Assembly: GCF_019669905.1 (NCBI RefSeq)
Contig: NZ_AP019777.1
Coordinates: forward strand, 186,001-250,000
Source of the DNA: Methylomonas koyamae
Lineage (GTDB): Bacteria; Pseudomonadota; Gammaproteobacteria; Methylococcales; Methylomonadaceae
Direction of reading: 5' to 3'
DNA: 64,000 nt
Below are positions 18,415 through 27,632 of the stretch, piece after piece (within the stretch, counting starts at the first letter, position 1; every line of letters begins with the position of its first letter). Both the position numbers and the translations under genes were made by a program. Under the pieces are notes generated by a model. It was given only the letters and a program-made list of their open reading frames with translations, searched no databases and was not told the origin of the DNA.

Positions 18415-19380
18415 ATGCCGATGGCCGAAAATAAAGTGCTGGTGACCGGTGCTACCGGTTTCATCGGCTCCGTGCTTTGCCGAAAACTCGAACAAAGCGG
18501 TTATTCCGTGGTCAGCGCCGGTCGTTCCGCGGCAAGCGATTTTTATTGGGACTTGGCCGCGGCCGGAAGCTGTCCCTCCGCGCTCTGCGCCGGTGTCGGC
18601 ACTGTGTTTCACCTGGCCGGCAAAGCCCATGCCCTGGCCGAGAATCGGCAGGACGCGGCGGAGTACCGGCAAATTAACAGTACGGCCACGCGCGAATTGC
18701 TGGCAGCGGCGCAACGGACCGGCGTTAAACGCTTCGTCTATTTCAGCAGCGTCAAGGCGGTAGCCGAGACCGAGCGGCAACCGATGGACGAAACCGCCGA
18801 CCTGCCGGCCGCCGACCCTTACGGCCAATCCAAATACGCGTCGGAACAACTGGTACTGCACGGTGGCTATGTGCCGCATCCGGTCGTGATCCGGCCTAGC
18901 ATGGTCTACGGCTGTAGCGACAAAGGCAATCTGCCGCGGATGGTCAACGCGGTTCGGCGCGGCATTTTTCCGCCGTTGCCGCAGGGCAACCGGCGCTCGA
19001 TGGTGCATGTCGACGACGTCGCCGCCGCGGCGATACTGGCCGCGGAACGGCCGCAAGCCGCCGGCCAAATCTATATCGTGACCGACGGCCAATGCTATTC
19101 CACCCGCGACATCTACGACATGATCCGCGCCGCGCTCGGCAAACCGCCGCTAAACGGGTCGGTTCCGCTCGCGTTGTTGCGGTTGGCGGCCAAATTCGGC
19201 GACTGCTTCGGCCGTTTGGCCGGGCGACGGTTTCCGCTCGATAGCGACAGTTTGGATAAATTAACCGGTTCAGCTTGGTATTCGTCTGATAAAATCCGCC
19301 GCGATTTGGGCTTCGAGCCCGAGCATACGCTCCGCGACACCTTGCCGGAGATCATTCGTTATTTAAGCTATCGGGCGTGA
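18415..19380 (+). CDS. NAD-dependent epimerase/dehydratase (WbpV/WbpK-like)
   Basis: 321 residues, extended SDR. The N-terminal nucleotide site is VTGATGFIGSVL, and the catalytic YxxxK is in DPYGQSKYASEQL with the preceding Ser in YFSSVKAVAE. It ends one base into the following WbpL-like gene (TGATG junction), and that gene overlaps a WbpM-like gene. The trio matches the end of the Pseudomonas O-antigen locus, where such an enzyme makes a 4-reduced or epimerised UDP-HexNAc (for example UDP-FucNAc) used by WbpL. Product identity is inferred from context only. Confidence 0.82.
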   Translation: MPMAENKVLVTGATGFIGSVLCRKLEQSGYSVVSAGRSAASDFYWDLAAAGSCPSALCAGVGTVFHLAGKAHALAENRQDAAEYRQINSTATRELLAAAQRTGVKRFVYFSSVKAVAETERQPMDETADLPAADPYGQSKYASEQLVLHGGYVPHPVVIRPSMVYGCSDKGNLPRMVNAVRRGIFPPLPQGNRRSMVHVDDVAAAAILAAERPQAAGQIYIVTDGQCYSTRDIYDMIRAALGKPPLNGSVPLALLRLAAKFGDCFGRLAGRRFPLDSDSLDKLTGSAWYSSDKIRRDLGFEPEHTLRDTLPEIIRYLSYRA

Positions 19381-20408
19381 TGCTACTTTTCTGCATTATC
19401 TTAGCGTTGTCGGCGCTGCTGACCGGCCTGATCCGCCGCTACGCGCTCAGTAATCAAGTTCTGGATATCCCCAACCAACGCAGTTCCCACAGCGTACCGA
19501 CTCCGCGCGGCGGCGGTTTGGCTATCGTGCTCGGTTTTTGCGCGGCGGGCCTGTGGCTGTTCGCAACCGCGCAGCTCGGCTGGGAGCGCTTGGCGATGCT
19601 GGCCGCGGCGCTGCCGGTAGCCGCTGTCGGCTTCTGGGACGACCACGGCGGCGTTGCCGCCCGCTGGCGCTTTGCTATCCATCTGTTGGCTGCCGCAATC
19701 GCGGTCGGCCTGTTGCAAGGCTTGCCGCCGTTGTTAATTCCGGCGCCGTTCGACGCCGTCCTCGGCCGGCGTTTTGCCGATCCCGGTTGGCTAGGTTATC
19801 CGCTCGCCATATTATTTCTGGTCTGGGCGCTCAACTTGTTCAATTTCATGGACGGTATCGACGGCATCGCCGCGTCCGAAGCCATCTTCGTCGGTCTGGC
19901 GCTGGCCGGCTATCTGCTGTATATCGACCGCGCGCTGTTTGCGTTGGCGGCCGGCCTGGCCGCGGCTAGTGCCGGCTTCTTGTGCTGGAACTGGCCGAAA
20001 GCCAAAATCTTTATGGGCGACGTCGGCAGCGGCTTCGTCGGCCTGGTGCTGGGGCTATTGATCTTGCTGGCCGCGCAGCAGGCTGCGGTGTTGTTGTATT
20101 GCGGGCTGATTTTGTTCGGGCTGTTCGTGGTCGATGCCAGCTATACCTTGGCCTACCGCCTATGCAGCGGCCAGCAATGGTACGCGGCGCATTGTTCGCA
20201 TACTTACCAGCACGCCGCCAAGCGCTATGGCCATTTGCCGGTGTTGTGCGCTTGCTGGGCCATCAATCTGGGCTGGCTGCTGCCGTGCTCGGCCTGGGCC
20301 TTTTGGCATCCGTCCCACGCCTTGGCTGCGCTGGCCGCCGCCTATCTGCCTTTACTCTTTCTGGCCTTCCGCTTCCGGGCCGGCCGCAGCGGGTTCGTCG
20401 TTTCGTGA
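19380..20408 (+). CDS. WecA/WbpL-like polyprenyl-phosphate HexNAc-1-phosphate transferase
   Basis: 342 residues from ATG at 19380; an in-frame GTG lies 3 bases earlier. About 10 to 11 membrane helices. MraY/WecA family blocks are VLDIPNQRSSHSVPTPRGGG (residues about 22-41), the catalytic LNLFNFMDGIDGIA (Asp pair) and AKIFMGDVGSGFVG. Such enzymes move a HexNAc-1-phosphate onto undecaprenyl phosphate to start O-antigen synthesis. Upstream is a sugar epimerase and downstream a WbpM-like dehydratase, both overlapping, so all three should be co-translated. This is the second lipid-linked initiation enzyme in the window, besides the WcaJ-type protein at 10321-11742. Confidence 0.88.
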   Translation: MLLFCIILALSALLTGLIRRYALSNQVLDIPNQRSSHSVPTPRGGGLAIVLGFCAAGLWLFATAQLGWERLAMLAAALPVAAVGFWDDHGGVAARWRFAIHLLAAAIAVGLLQGLPPLLIPAPFDAVLGRRFADPGWLGYPLAILFLVWALNLFNFMDGIDGIAASEAIFVGLALAGYLLYIDRALFALAAGLAAASAGFLCWNWPKAKIFMGDVGSGFVGLVLGLLILLAAQQAAVLLYCGLILFGLFVVDASYTLAYRLCSGQQWYAAHCSHTYQHAAKRYGHLPVLCACWAINLGWLLPCSAWAFWHPSHALAALAAAYLPLLFLAFRFRAGRSGFVVS

Positions 20409-22234
20409 CATTCAATTTCCGCTCGCGCACCACCATTTTCCTGCACGACCTGGGCATGATCCCGTTGGCCTGGTTCGGTGCCTATTGGTTGCGCTTCAAT
20501 CTGCAGCAGATTCCGGACGATTTTTTTTACCCGGCTTTGCTGTTTCTGCCGCTGGTCATGGCGATTCAAGTCACGCTGTTTTGGGTGTTCGGACTGTACC
20601 GCGGCGTTTGGCGCTTTTCCTCGCTGCCGGATCTGATTCGGATCGGCAAGGCGGTATTGACCGGCATCTTCCTGATCGCATCGGCCCTGTTTTTGTACGA
20701 CCGGCTGGCGGGCGTGCCGCGCTCGGTGGTGCCGCTGTACGTGCTGACGCTGTTTTCGCTACTGAGCGTGCCGCGCCTGGTCTACCGGTTCTGGAAGGAG
20801 CGCGCCTTCGTCGACCGGATCGGCCGCCGGGCCCTGATCGTCGGTGCCGGCGCCGCCGGCGAAATGCTGATCCGCGACCTATTGGCGACGCCGGACAGCG
20901 GCTACGTACCGGTCGTGTTCGCCGACGACAATCCGGCCAAATTCAAACGCGAAATTCGCGGCATCCGCGTCGCCGGCAACGTCGGCCAGATTCCGGCCCT
21001 AGTTAAACAATGGGATATCGAGGTGGTGCTGATCGCGGTGCCGTCGGCCGGCGACGCGCAGATGCGCCGCATCGTCGAGGTCTGCGAGGCCTGCAACGTC
21101 GAATTCAAAACCCTGCCGTCGGTTAAGGAATTGCTCAACGGCACGGTGGCCCAGACCGCATTGCGCAGCGTATCGATCGAAGACATTCTGGGCCGCACCC
21201 CGATCAAGCTGGATTGGGTCGGCATCAAGGCCCACATGCAGGGCAAGACCGTGCTGGTCACCGGCGGCGGCGGTTCGATCGGTTCCGAGCTGTGCAAGCA
21301 ACTGGCCAAGACTCAGCCGCGCAAGCTGATCGTGTTCGACCAATGCGAATTCAACCTGTACAAAATCAACGCCGAATTGCAGCGGCGTTTTCCGGAATTG
21401 CCGCGCGCCGCCGTGCTCGGCGACGTTGCCGATCCGGTCGCGGTGCAGCGGGCGATTCGCGAACAAAAGCCGGAAATCGTGTTTCATGCCGCCGCTTACA
21501 AGCACGTACCGTTGTTGCAAAACCAGGTGCGCGAAGCGCTGCATAACAATTTGATCGGCACCAAGATACTGGCCGAAGCCGCCATCGCCGCCGGCGTGGC
21601 CCGCTTTGTGTTGATCTCGACCGACAAGGCCGTCAACCCGACCAACGTGATGGGCGCCACCAAACGCGCCGCCGAAATCCTGTGCCAGAATCTGGACCGC
21701 CAAGGCCATACCCGCTTTACCACGGTGCGTTTCGGCAACGTGCTCGACTCGGCCGGCAGCGTGGTACCGCTGTTCCGCGAACAAATCCAGGCCGGCGGCC
21801 CGGTCACGGTGACCCATCCCGACATCACCCGTTATTTCATGACCATTCCGGAGGCCTGCCAATTGATCATGCAGGCCGAAACCATAGGCCGGGGCGGCGA
21901 AGTCTTCGTGTTGGACATGGGCGAGCCGGTCAAAATCAGTTATCTGGCGGAACAGATGATCCGCCTCAGCGGCAAACGTCCCGGCACCGACATCAAGATC
22001 GAATACGTCGGCCTGCGCCCCGGCGAGAAGTTGTACGAGGAGTTGTTCCACGAACAGGAGCAATTGTTACCGACCGGCCACGAAAAGCTGCGTCTGGCCA
22101 AGGCCAGAATTTACGACAGCGCGGAATGGAGCCGGCAGATCGAGGGCTTGCAACAGGCCTGCGCCTGCCGCGACAGCGCCGCGCTGTTGGCCGATTTGCA
22201 GCGCCTGGTGCCGGAATTCGAGTGCCGGCCTTAG
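20405..22234 (+). CDS. WbpM/CapD-type nucleotide-sugar 4,6-dehydratase, membrane form
   Basis: 609 residues from GTG at 20405, overlapping the upstream stop by 4 bases. The frame is open further upstream, but that part is a shadow of the WbpL-like gene. Four N-terminal membrane helices (residues about 10-125) are followed by a first Rossmann domain (ALIVGAGAAGEMLIRDLL) and the catalytic SDR domain with VTGGGGSIGSELCKQL. The active site reads LISTDKAVNPTNVMGATKRA: Met replaces the usual Tyr of YxxxK, the SMK triad known for WbpM-type enzymes. The reaction is C6 dehydration of UDP-GlcNAc for QuiNAc/FucNAc-type sugars. Full length, no damage seen. Confidence 0.92.
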   Translation: MTFNFRSRTTIFLHDLGMIPLAWFGAYWLRFNLQQIPDDFFYPALLFLPLVMAIQVTLFWVFGLYRGVWRFSSLPDLIRIGKAVLTGIFLIASALFLYDRLAGVPRSVVPLYVLTLFSLLSVPRLVYRFWKERAFVDRIGRRALIVGAGAAGEMLIRDLLATPDSGYVPVVFADDNPAKFKREIRGIRVAGNVGQIPALVKQWDIEVVLIAVPSAGDAQMRRIVEVCEACNVEFKTLPSVKELLNGTVAQTALRSVSIEDILGRTPIKLDWVGIKAHMQGKTVLVTGGGGSIGSELCKQLAKTQPRKLIVFDQCEFNLYKINAELQRRFPELPRAAVLGDVADPVAVQRAIREQKPEIVFHAAAYKHVPLLQNQVREALHNNLIGTKILAEAAIAAGVARFVLISTDKAVNPTNVMGATKRAAEILCQNLDRQGHTRFTTVRFGNVLDSAGSVVPLFREQIQAGGPVTVTHPDITRYFMTIPEACQLIMQAETIGRGGEVFVLDMGEPVKISYLAEQMIRLSGKRPGTDIKIEYVGLRPGEKLYEELFHEQEQLLPTGHEKLRLAKARIYDSAEWSRQIEGLQQACACRDSAALLADLQRLVPEFECRP

Positions 22235-22251
22235 CCGGTGCGGTTATCGGC

Positions 22252-23022
22252 TTATCCCGGAAGGCCGGCGTTGGCTTGGCAACGCTGATCGCCGATCCGG
22301 TAACAGTACAAACGGGTGCCGCGCCGGTCCGCCAAGCGGATTTCGGCGCTGAGCGGCCAACCGGGTAGCGGAAACGACGACGACACGAACAGGCTGCCGG
22401 GCCGCATTTCCCGCTCCAGTTTCCGGCCCAGACGCGGCATCACCGCCGGCGACAGGAAGGCAAACACCAGATCGAACCGGCCCAAATTGCAATCCCAGAA
22501 GCTGCCGCCGGCGACGGCGGCATTAGTCAAGTTCCGGCAACGCCAACGGGCCAGCAGATACGGCAACGGCGCCCGTTCCAGCGCCGTGACCTGCAAGCCG
22601 GGCATCGCCGCGGCCAAAGGCGCCGCCACGCTGGCGACGCCGGCGCCGAGATCGATAAACGACTCGGCCCGTTCCCGCACCGCAATTTCCTGCAAGGCCG
22701 CGGCCACCGCCGGAGAGGATAAAAACAGCGGTACGTCGCCGCCGACCGTGCCCCAAAATACCAAGGCCATCAGCAAGCCCGCCCCCAGATAAGCCCAGGC
22801 CGGCAACTGCAGGCTGATCGCGAACAACACGGCCGGGAAAAACGACAGATGGATAGGCAACCACCACAACGGTTGCCGTAACAGGCGGGATAACAACGCG
22901 GCGCCGGCCGCTTGCAGCACCGGCGCCCAGCGCGGATCGAATACCCCCGGCCAGCCGCGCAGCGCCAACCAGACGCCGGTCAGCGCCAGCAATTGGCTGA
23001 GCGCCGCTTTCAGCAATTGCAC
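22252..23022 (-). CDS. Membrane-anchored class I SAM-dependent methyltransferase
   Basis: 256 residues from a GTG start. Three N-terminal hydrophobic helices (residues about 5-95) precede a methyltransferase domain with motif I FIDLGAGVASVAAPLAAAMP and an acidic residue after the second strand (VTALERAP). FDLVFAFLSPAVMPRLG is the motif IV region. Substrate unknown. It lies 27 bases downstream of motB on the same strand, so it may be transcribed with motAB. Similar membrane-bound methyltransferases sit beside many genes, so the neighbour relation may be incidental. It converges on the WbpM-like gene. Confidence 0.7.
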   Translation of the reverse strand: MQLLKAALSQLLALTGVWLALRGWPGVFDPRWAPVLQAAGAALLSRLLRQPLWWLPIHLSFFPAVLFAISLQLPAWAYLGAGLLMALVFWGTVGGDVPLFLSSPAVAAALQEIAVRERAESFIDLGAGVASVAAPLAAAMPGLQVTALERAPLPYLLARWRCRNLTNAAVAGGSFWDCNLGRFDLVFAFLSPAVMPRLGRKLEREMRPGSLFVSSSFPLPGWPLSAEIRLADRRGTRLYCYRIGDQRCQANAGLPG

Positions 23023-23049
23023 GGGGTTCGGCGCGGGTGGGGGAAGCGG

Positions 23050-24009
23050 CTAATGCGCGGCCGGTTGGCCGGTGACTTTGATGTTTTGCTGCACTGCCGG
23101 CGACACGCTGGGCAGGCTCGGCGCCGCCTCGGAGGCGGTCGGATCGGCGCCGTCGTGCAGCACCTGGTTTTCGGTTTTCTTGTTCATCACCACAATCGAG
23201 ATGCGCCGGTTCATCGGATCGTTCGGATTCTCGGTTTTATACGGGATGCTCGACGCCAGACCGACCACGCGCAATACCTTGTCGTCGCTCAGGCCGCCCT
23301 GGTTCAATTCGCGGCGGGCGACATTCGCGCGGTCGCTGGACAATTCCCAGTTGGAATAACCGGTGCGGTTGCTCGGAAACGGCAGCGCATCGGTATGGCC
23401 GTTGATCGATACCTTGTTCGGCAATTCGTTGATCACCGGTGCCAGCTCGCGCAGAATGGCTTGAGCGTAACTCTCGATGCCGGAACTGGCCAACTTGAAC
23501 ATCGGCCGGTTTTGGGCGTCGACGATCTGGATTTTCAAACCTTCCGGCGTCGATTCGAGTTTGATCTGATCCTTGTATTCGCTGAGCTTGGCATTGGCGT
23601 CCAACATCTCCTCGATCTTTTCCTGCAATTCTTCCAGCTTCTTCTTTTCCTGGGCTTCGGCCATTTTTTGGATATCTTCCGGCGTCGGTTCCGCCTGCGG
23701 CGCTTCGCCTTGGTGCACCTGGCCTTCGTCCAGCGACTTCAAGTCCTGGCCGCCGGCCTGGATGATGTTGGTGCGGTCGCCGGTGCCTTCGCCGCTACCG
23801 GTGGTAATCGCTACGCCGAACGGATTCTGGAAATATTCGGAGATGCCTTTTTTGGTTTTTTCGTCGGTCGTGCCGAGCAGCCACATCAACAAGAAAAAGG
23901 CCATCATCGCCGTGACGAAGTCGGCATAGGCAATTTTCCAGGCGCCGCCGTGGTGGCCGTGCCCGCCTTTTTTCTTGATTTTCTTGATGATAATCGGTTG
24001 TTCGGCCAT
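23050..24009 (-). CDS. motB: Flagellar motor stator protein MotB
   Basis: 319 residues. A positively charged, His/Gly-rich cytoplasmic N-terminus precedes the single helix WKIAYADFVTAMMAFFLLMW, with the proton-carrying Asp at residue 30 (D32 of E. coli). A charged, coiled-coil-prone plug/linker (residues about 110-145) leads to an OmpA-like peptidoglycan-binding domain with VSINGHTDALPF and NWELSSDRANVARREL. With MotA it forms the proton-driven stator anchored to peptidoglycan. It follows motA by 13 bases. The C-terminal tail is Pro/Ser-rich and probably disordered. Confidence 0.94.
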   Translation of the reverse strand: MAEQPIIIKKIKKKGGHGHHGGAWKIAYADFVTAMMAFFLLMWLLGTTDEKTKKGISEYFQNPFGVAITTGSGEGTGDRTNIIQAGGQDLKSLDEGQVHQGEAPQAEPTPEDIQKMAEAQEKKKLEELQEKIEEMLDANAKLSEYKDQIKLESTPEGLKIQIVDAQNRPMFKLASSGIESYAQAILRELAPVINELPNKVSINGHTDALPFPSNRTGYSNWELSSDRANVARRELNQGGLSDDKVLRVVGLASSIPYKTENPNDPMNRRISIVVMNKKTENQVLHDGADPTASEAAPSLPSVSPAVQQNIKVTGQPAAH

Positions 24010-24022
24010 GCTCGCTTACCTC

Positions 24023-24868
24023 TTATTTACCGGCCTTCAAGGCTTCTTCCAGCTCGGTAAAGGTAGGCCGGGTGTGGTGGGGGATCGTGGTGCGCATGAA
24101 CTCGACGGTCATGGCTGGCGAAGTCCCCTTGGCGCAGTTCAGCAAGCCTTTCTGCGCGCAACGGTAGGAACCGGCCTCTTCCTCCAGCCGATCTTCCATC
24201 ACCGCCGCCACCGGCGCGACGAAACCGTAAGACACCAGAATACCGAGGAAGGTACCGACCAGCGCCGCGGCGATCAATTTACCCAGTTCGGCCGGCGGAA
24301 TCCCGACCGATTCCATCGTGTGCACCACGCCCATTACCGCCGCGACGATACCGAACGCCGGCATGCCGTCGGCGATCCGCTGCACGGCTTTGATCGGCGC
24401 GTGGCCGTCGGCATGGTGCACTTCGATTTCGGCGTCCATGATGTCTTCGAGCTGATTGACGTCGACCCCGGTCAGGATCAAACGCAGTTTGTCGCAGATG
24501 AATTCCATCAGATGGTGGTCGTGGACGATCTTTTCGCCGAAGATGGAACTGCCTTCCGGGTCGTCGACCACCTTTTCCAGCGACAGCAAGCCTTCCTTCC
24601 TGGCCTTCTGGCTCAGCGCGTTAAAGCTCATCAACAGTTCTAGGTAGTATTCCTTGGTGAAGCGGCTGCCCTTCAAGGTGCCCATACCGCCGGCAACCGC
24701 GCCCTTGATGGTGCTCATGGTGTTACTGGCGAAAAATGAGCCCAGTGCCGCGCCGACGATGATCAATACCTCCACCGGCTGCCAAAGTACGCCCAAATGC
24801 CCGCCCGCCATTAGGAAGCCGCCCAACACGCAGCCCAAAATGACCACATAACCGATGATTACAAACAT
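24023..24868 (-). CDS. motA: Flagellar motor stator protein MotA
   Basis: 281 residues, four membrane helices (about 2-22, 33-52, 168-190, 200-222). The cytoplasmic loop contains the torque-generating charged region (ALSQKARKEGLLSLEKVVDD with the conserved Arg and Glu). The last helices carry the conserved Pro residues (GMPAFGIVAAVMGVVHTMES and VSYGFVAPVAA). It conducts protons with MotB. No other flagellar or chemotaxis gene is in the window, as is common for separate motAB operons. First gene of motA-motB-(methyltransferase). Confidence 0.95.
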   Translation of the reverse strand: MFVIIGYVVILGCVLGGFLMAGGHLGVLWQPVEVLIIVGAALGSFFASNTMSTIKGAVAGGMGTLKGSRFTKEYYLELLMSFNALSQKARKEGLLSLEKVVDDPEGSSIFGEKIVHDHHLMEFICDKLRLILTGVDVNQLEDIMDAEIEVHHADGHAPIKAVQRIADGMPAFGIVAAVMGVVHTMESVGIPPAELGKLIAAALVGTFLGILVSYGFVAPVAAVMEDRLEEEAGSYRCAQKGLLNCAKGTSPAMTVEFMRTTIPHHTRPTFTELEEALKAGK

Positions 24869-24963
24869 GGTTGCCTCTACAACAAAAAGTTAAATCGAAT
24901 TGGCCGGCGCCCAACGGCCGGCCGCGACCGGCTAAGTCTAGCCCAGCTTGGCCGGGCTTGCGC

Positions 24964-27630
24964 TTAGGCCAAGCGGTCGGCCTTTTTCAGCACTAATTTA
25001 CTGATCGCCGGCAACACGATAAAGGTGCAGGTCATAATCCAGAAAATGCCGATCGTAATGACCAAACCCATGCTGGAAATCCCCTGGTGCGGCGAAAACG
25101 CCAGGCCGACGAAGCTGGAAATTGTAGTCAATGCGCCGTAAAACATGCCGCGTGCGGTGCTGGATTGGTAAATATTTTGTTCTTCCGACAAGGAGTGGTG
25201 CAGTTTTTCCACCATATGGATCCCGTTATCGACACCCAGGCCCATTAATAAAGGCAGGGCGATGATATTGGCGAAATTGATCGGCGTGCCGGTGAAGACC
25301 GTGGTCGCCATCGTAAACAAACCGGCCAGAACCAGCGGCGCCATCACCAACAGCGTATCGACCACGCTGCGGCGGATGAACATCAGCAACAGCGCAATTG
25401 CCACCAGCGCAATGATGATCGCTTCCTGGAAGGCGCCGATCACGGCCTTCATCGACTCCCAATACATGACCGGCAAATCGGTCGCGTTCGGCGCTACCGC
25501 CTGCACGTCGACGATGAAACGCTGCAAATTGCTCAGGTCGTTCAAATCCTGTTTCGGGAAAATCTGTATCCGGTACAGGCCGTCCTTACTCAGCCAGCGT
25601 TCCCTGATCTCGTCCGGAATGCTTTCCGGTACGATTTCCGCGGCATGGAAACCGGTCAGCAATTCGTTCATCACGGTCGGCAGCGTGCCGAGCAACGAGG
25701 TTTGGATTTTCTCGATGAAGACGCCGCGGTCCGGCTGCATCCGCGCTTCCAGTTCCAGTTGCACGTCGAGCAGTTCCTGCTTGAAGCGGGTCAGTGATTG
25801 GATGTCGGCCGGCTTGGTTTTCTTCGGCAGATTGGCGTCGATTGCCGCAATCATGCGCTTGATGGCCGGCAACGGATCGACGCCGCTTTTCAGTTGCGGA
25901 AACGACTGGCTCTGCGGCCCCAGCGCCAGCGCCATATCGTCGATCACGCCCAATTTTTCTTCCTGGTCTTCCGGGACGAAATCGAACAGGCTGACCGTCT
26001 TATCGACCGTCGGCAATGCCGCCAGTTTGCTTTGCATGGCCTTGGCTTCGGTCTCGCTCTTGACCAGTACCGTCAACGTCATCGGCGAGGTGTCCCGCTC
26101 CTTCATCAGTTCCTTGAAGGCGATGACCGATTCGGTATGCGGATCGCGCAGATTCAGCGGATTGAAATCGGTCTTGACCTGGAACACGAAGTAAATCGCC
26201 ACGACCGCACCGACCAAGGTCAGAAACGAAATCGGCTTGGCGTAGTGCAGCGTAAAGTGGGCCAGGGCCAGCGACAATTTCGAGGCGCCGGGCTGCTCGC
26301 CGTGCAGATTGTGGTAGGGCGGGTTCGGCAGCACTTTTAGCAGCACCGGCAGCACCGTCAGCGTGACGAACAGGCAGATGAATAAACTGGTACCGGCCAA
26401 TAAACCCAGTTCGGAGATGCCTTGGTAATCGGTCGGGATGAATGCGTACAGGCCGATCGAGGTGGTGCCGGCGCATAAAATCAATGACGGGCTGGTGGCC
26501 AGCAGGGCCGAGCGGATCGCCTTACTTTTATCGCTGCCGTGCAAATCCAGATTGTCCCGGTAACGCAAGCAGAAGTGGATCGCGTATTCGACGCCCAAAC
26601 CGATGTTGGACACGGCGAAGGCGACCGAAATCAGGTTCAACTGTTTCACCGCCACCGAAGCGAACAGGCCGCAAAACACCATGCCCAGCGCCAGCGTCAG
26701 CAGCGTCGCCAACATCAGCAGCCAGGAGCGGTAGGCCACCAGCAAAATGCCGCAGACCAATATCACCGAGAAAATACTGGCGGTGAAGGTGCCTTCGCTC
26801 ATGCCGGCCATTTCGTCGTGCTCCAAACCGACTTCGCCGGTAATCCAGACTTTGACGGCCGGCATGTTCGGGTCCTGGATTTTGTTGGCGGCGTGGCGGA
26901 TGACGTTGATTGCCGGCTCGACCGGCAGGATTTGGCTGAAATCGAATTTAGGCGTGACGAAAATAAAGGCTTTGTCGGACTGCTCTTCGCTGATCTTGTT
27001 TTCGGCGATTAATTTTTGCCAGGACAGCAAATCGGTCTCGCCGTTCAGCGTCTTGTGCAGCGAATCGCTGACCTTGTCGATCAGCGACATCAAATCGATA
27101 GGCACTTCCTCGGTCTTGGTTTCGGCGTTCAGCGCGTCCTCGAAGATCGAGAAAAAACCGTTCAGGCTCGGGTCCTGCGAAATTCGGCCGATGAAAGGCT
27201 GGGCTTGCGCCAGCGTGATCGAAAAATCCTGCAATTTGTCGGCATCCAAATAAAGCAGGCCGTTGCGTTGAAAGAATTCGTTTTCGTCGGGCCGGTAGAC
27301 CTTGGTGAAATGTTCGGTATCGGCCCGTAACTCCCGGCTCAGGCGCCGCGCCGCGGCTTTGGTCAATTCCGGACTTGACGATTCGATCACCAGCAACAAC
27401 GTGTGCACTTCCTGGCCGAACTGTTGCTCGAACTTGCGCCGGTTTTGTTGAAACGGCGCATCCGGCGCGATCAATTCGGCGGTATCGGTATTCACGGTCA
27501 AGTGGTTGCCGGTGTACTGCACCGCCCAATAGGCCAGCAGCACCGAAGCCAGCAACACCAGGGTCGGGGAGTACAACAACCAGTTGCCCCAGCGGTAGGC
27601 GAAATGCCCCAAACGGTTTTCCAAAGACAT
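24964..27630 (-). CDS. HpnN-like RND-superfamily (MMPL) lipid transporter
   Basis: 888 residues from ATG at 27630; the open frame continues upstream but only as a shadow of the antiporter gene. Two halves each have one helix, a large periplasmic loop, then a five-helix block. The first block contains LISVAFAVSNIGLGVEYAIH and the second NIIALPLLMGLGVDNGIHMV, the typical paired GxxxD/E helix-4 segments of RND exporters. Length and layout match HpnN, which moves hopanoids to the outer membrane in Rhodopseudomonas. No other hpn gene is nearby, so hopanoid transport is inferred from family resemblance and the likely methanotroph host. It is 2 bases from the upstream antiporter gene, in one operon. 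Confidence 0.78.
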   Translation of the reverse strand: MSLENRLGHFAYRWGNWLLYSPTLVLLASVLLAYWAVQYTGNHLTVNTDTAELIAPDAPFQQNRRKFEQQFGQEVHTLLLVIESSSPELTKAAARRLSRELRADTEHFTKVYRPDENEFFQRNGLLYLDADKLQDFSITLAQAQPFIGRISQDPSLNGFFSIFEDALNAETKTEEVPIDLMSLIDKVSDSLHKTLNGETDLLSWQKLIAENKISEEQSDKAFIFVTPKFDFSQILPVEPAINVIRHAANKIQDPNMPAVKVWITGEVGLEHDEMAGMSEGTFTASIFSVILVCGILLVAYRSWLLMLATLLTLALGMVFCGLFASVAVKQLNLISVAFAVSNIGLGVEYAIHFCLRYRDNLDLHGSDKSKAIRSALLATSPSLILCAGTTSIGLYAFIPTDYQGISELGLLAGTSLFICLFVTLTVLPVLLKVLPNPPYHNLHGEQPGASKLSLALAHFTLHYAKPISFLTLVGAVVAIYFVFQVKTDFNPLNLRDPHTESVIAFKELMKERDTSPMTLTVLVKSETEAKAMQSKLAALPTVDKTVSLFDFVPEDQEEKLGVIDDMALALGPQSQSFPQLKSGVDPLPAIKRMIAAIDANLPKKTKPADIQSLTRFKQELLDVQLELEARMQPDRGVFIEKIQTSLLGTLPTVMNELLTGFHAAEIVPESIPDEIRERWLSKDGLYRIQIFPKQDLNDLSNLQRFIVDVQAVAPNATDLPVMYWESMKAVIGAFQEAIIIALVAIALLLMFIRRSVVDTLLVMAPLVLAGLFTMATTVFTGTPINFANIIALPLLMGLGVDNGIHMVEKLHHSLSEEQNIYQSSTARGMFYGALTTISSFVGLAFSPHQGISSMGLVITIGIFWIMTCTFIVLPAISKLVLKKADRLA

Positions 27631-27632
27631 GT

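Noticed and set aside
19982..20404. Upstream extension of the WbpM-like frame
   Set aside because: Covers the end of the WbpL-like gene in another frame; residues there have no family similarity. The GTG at 20405 overlaps the upstream stop as expected.
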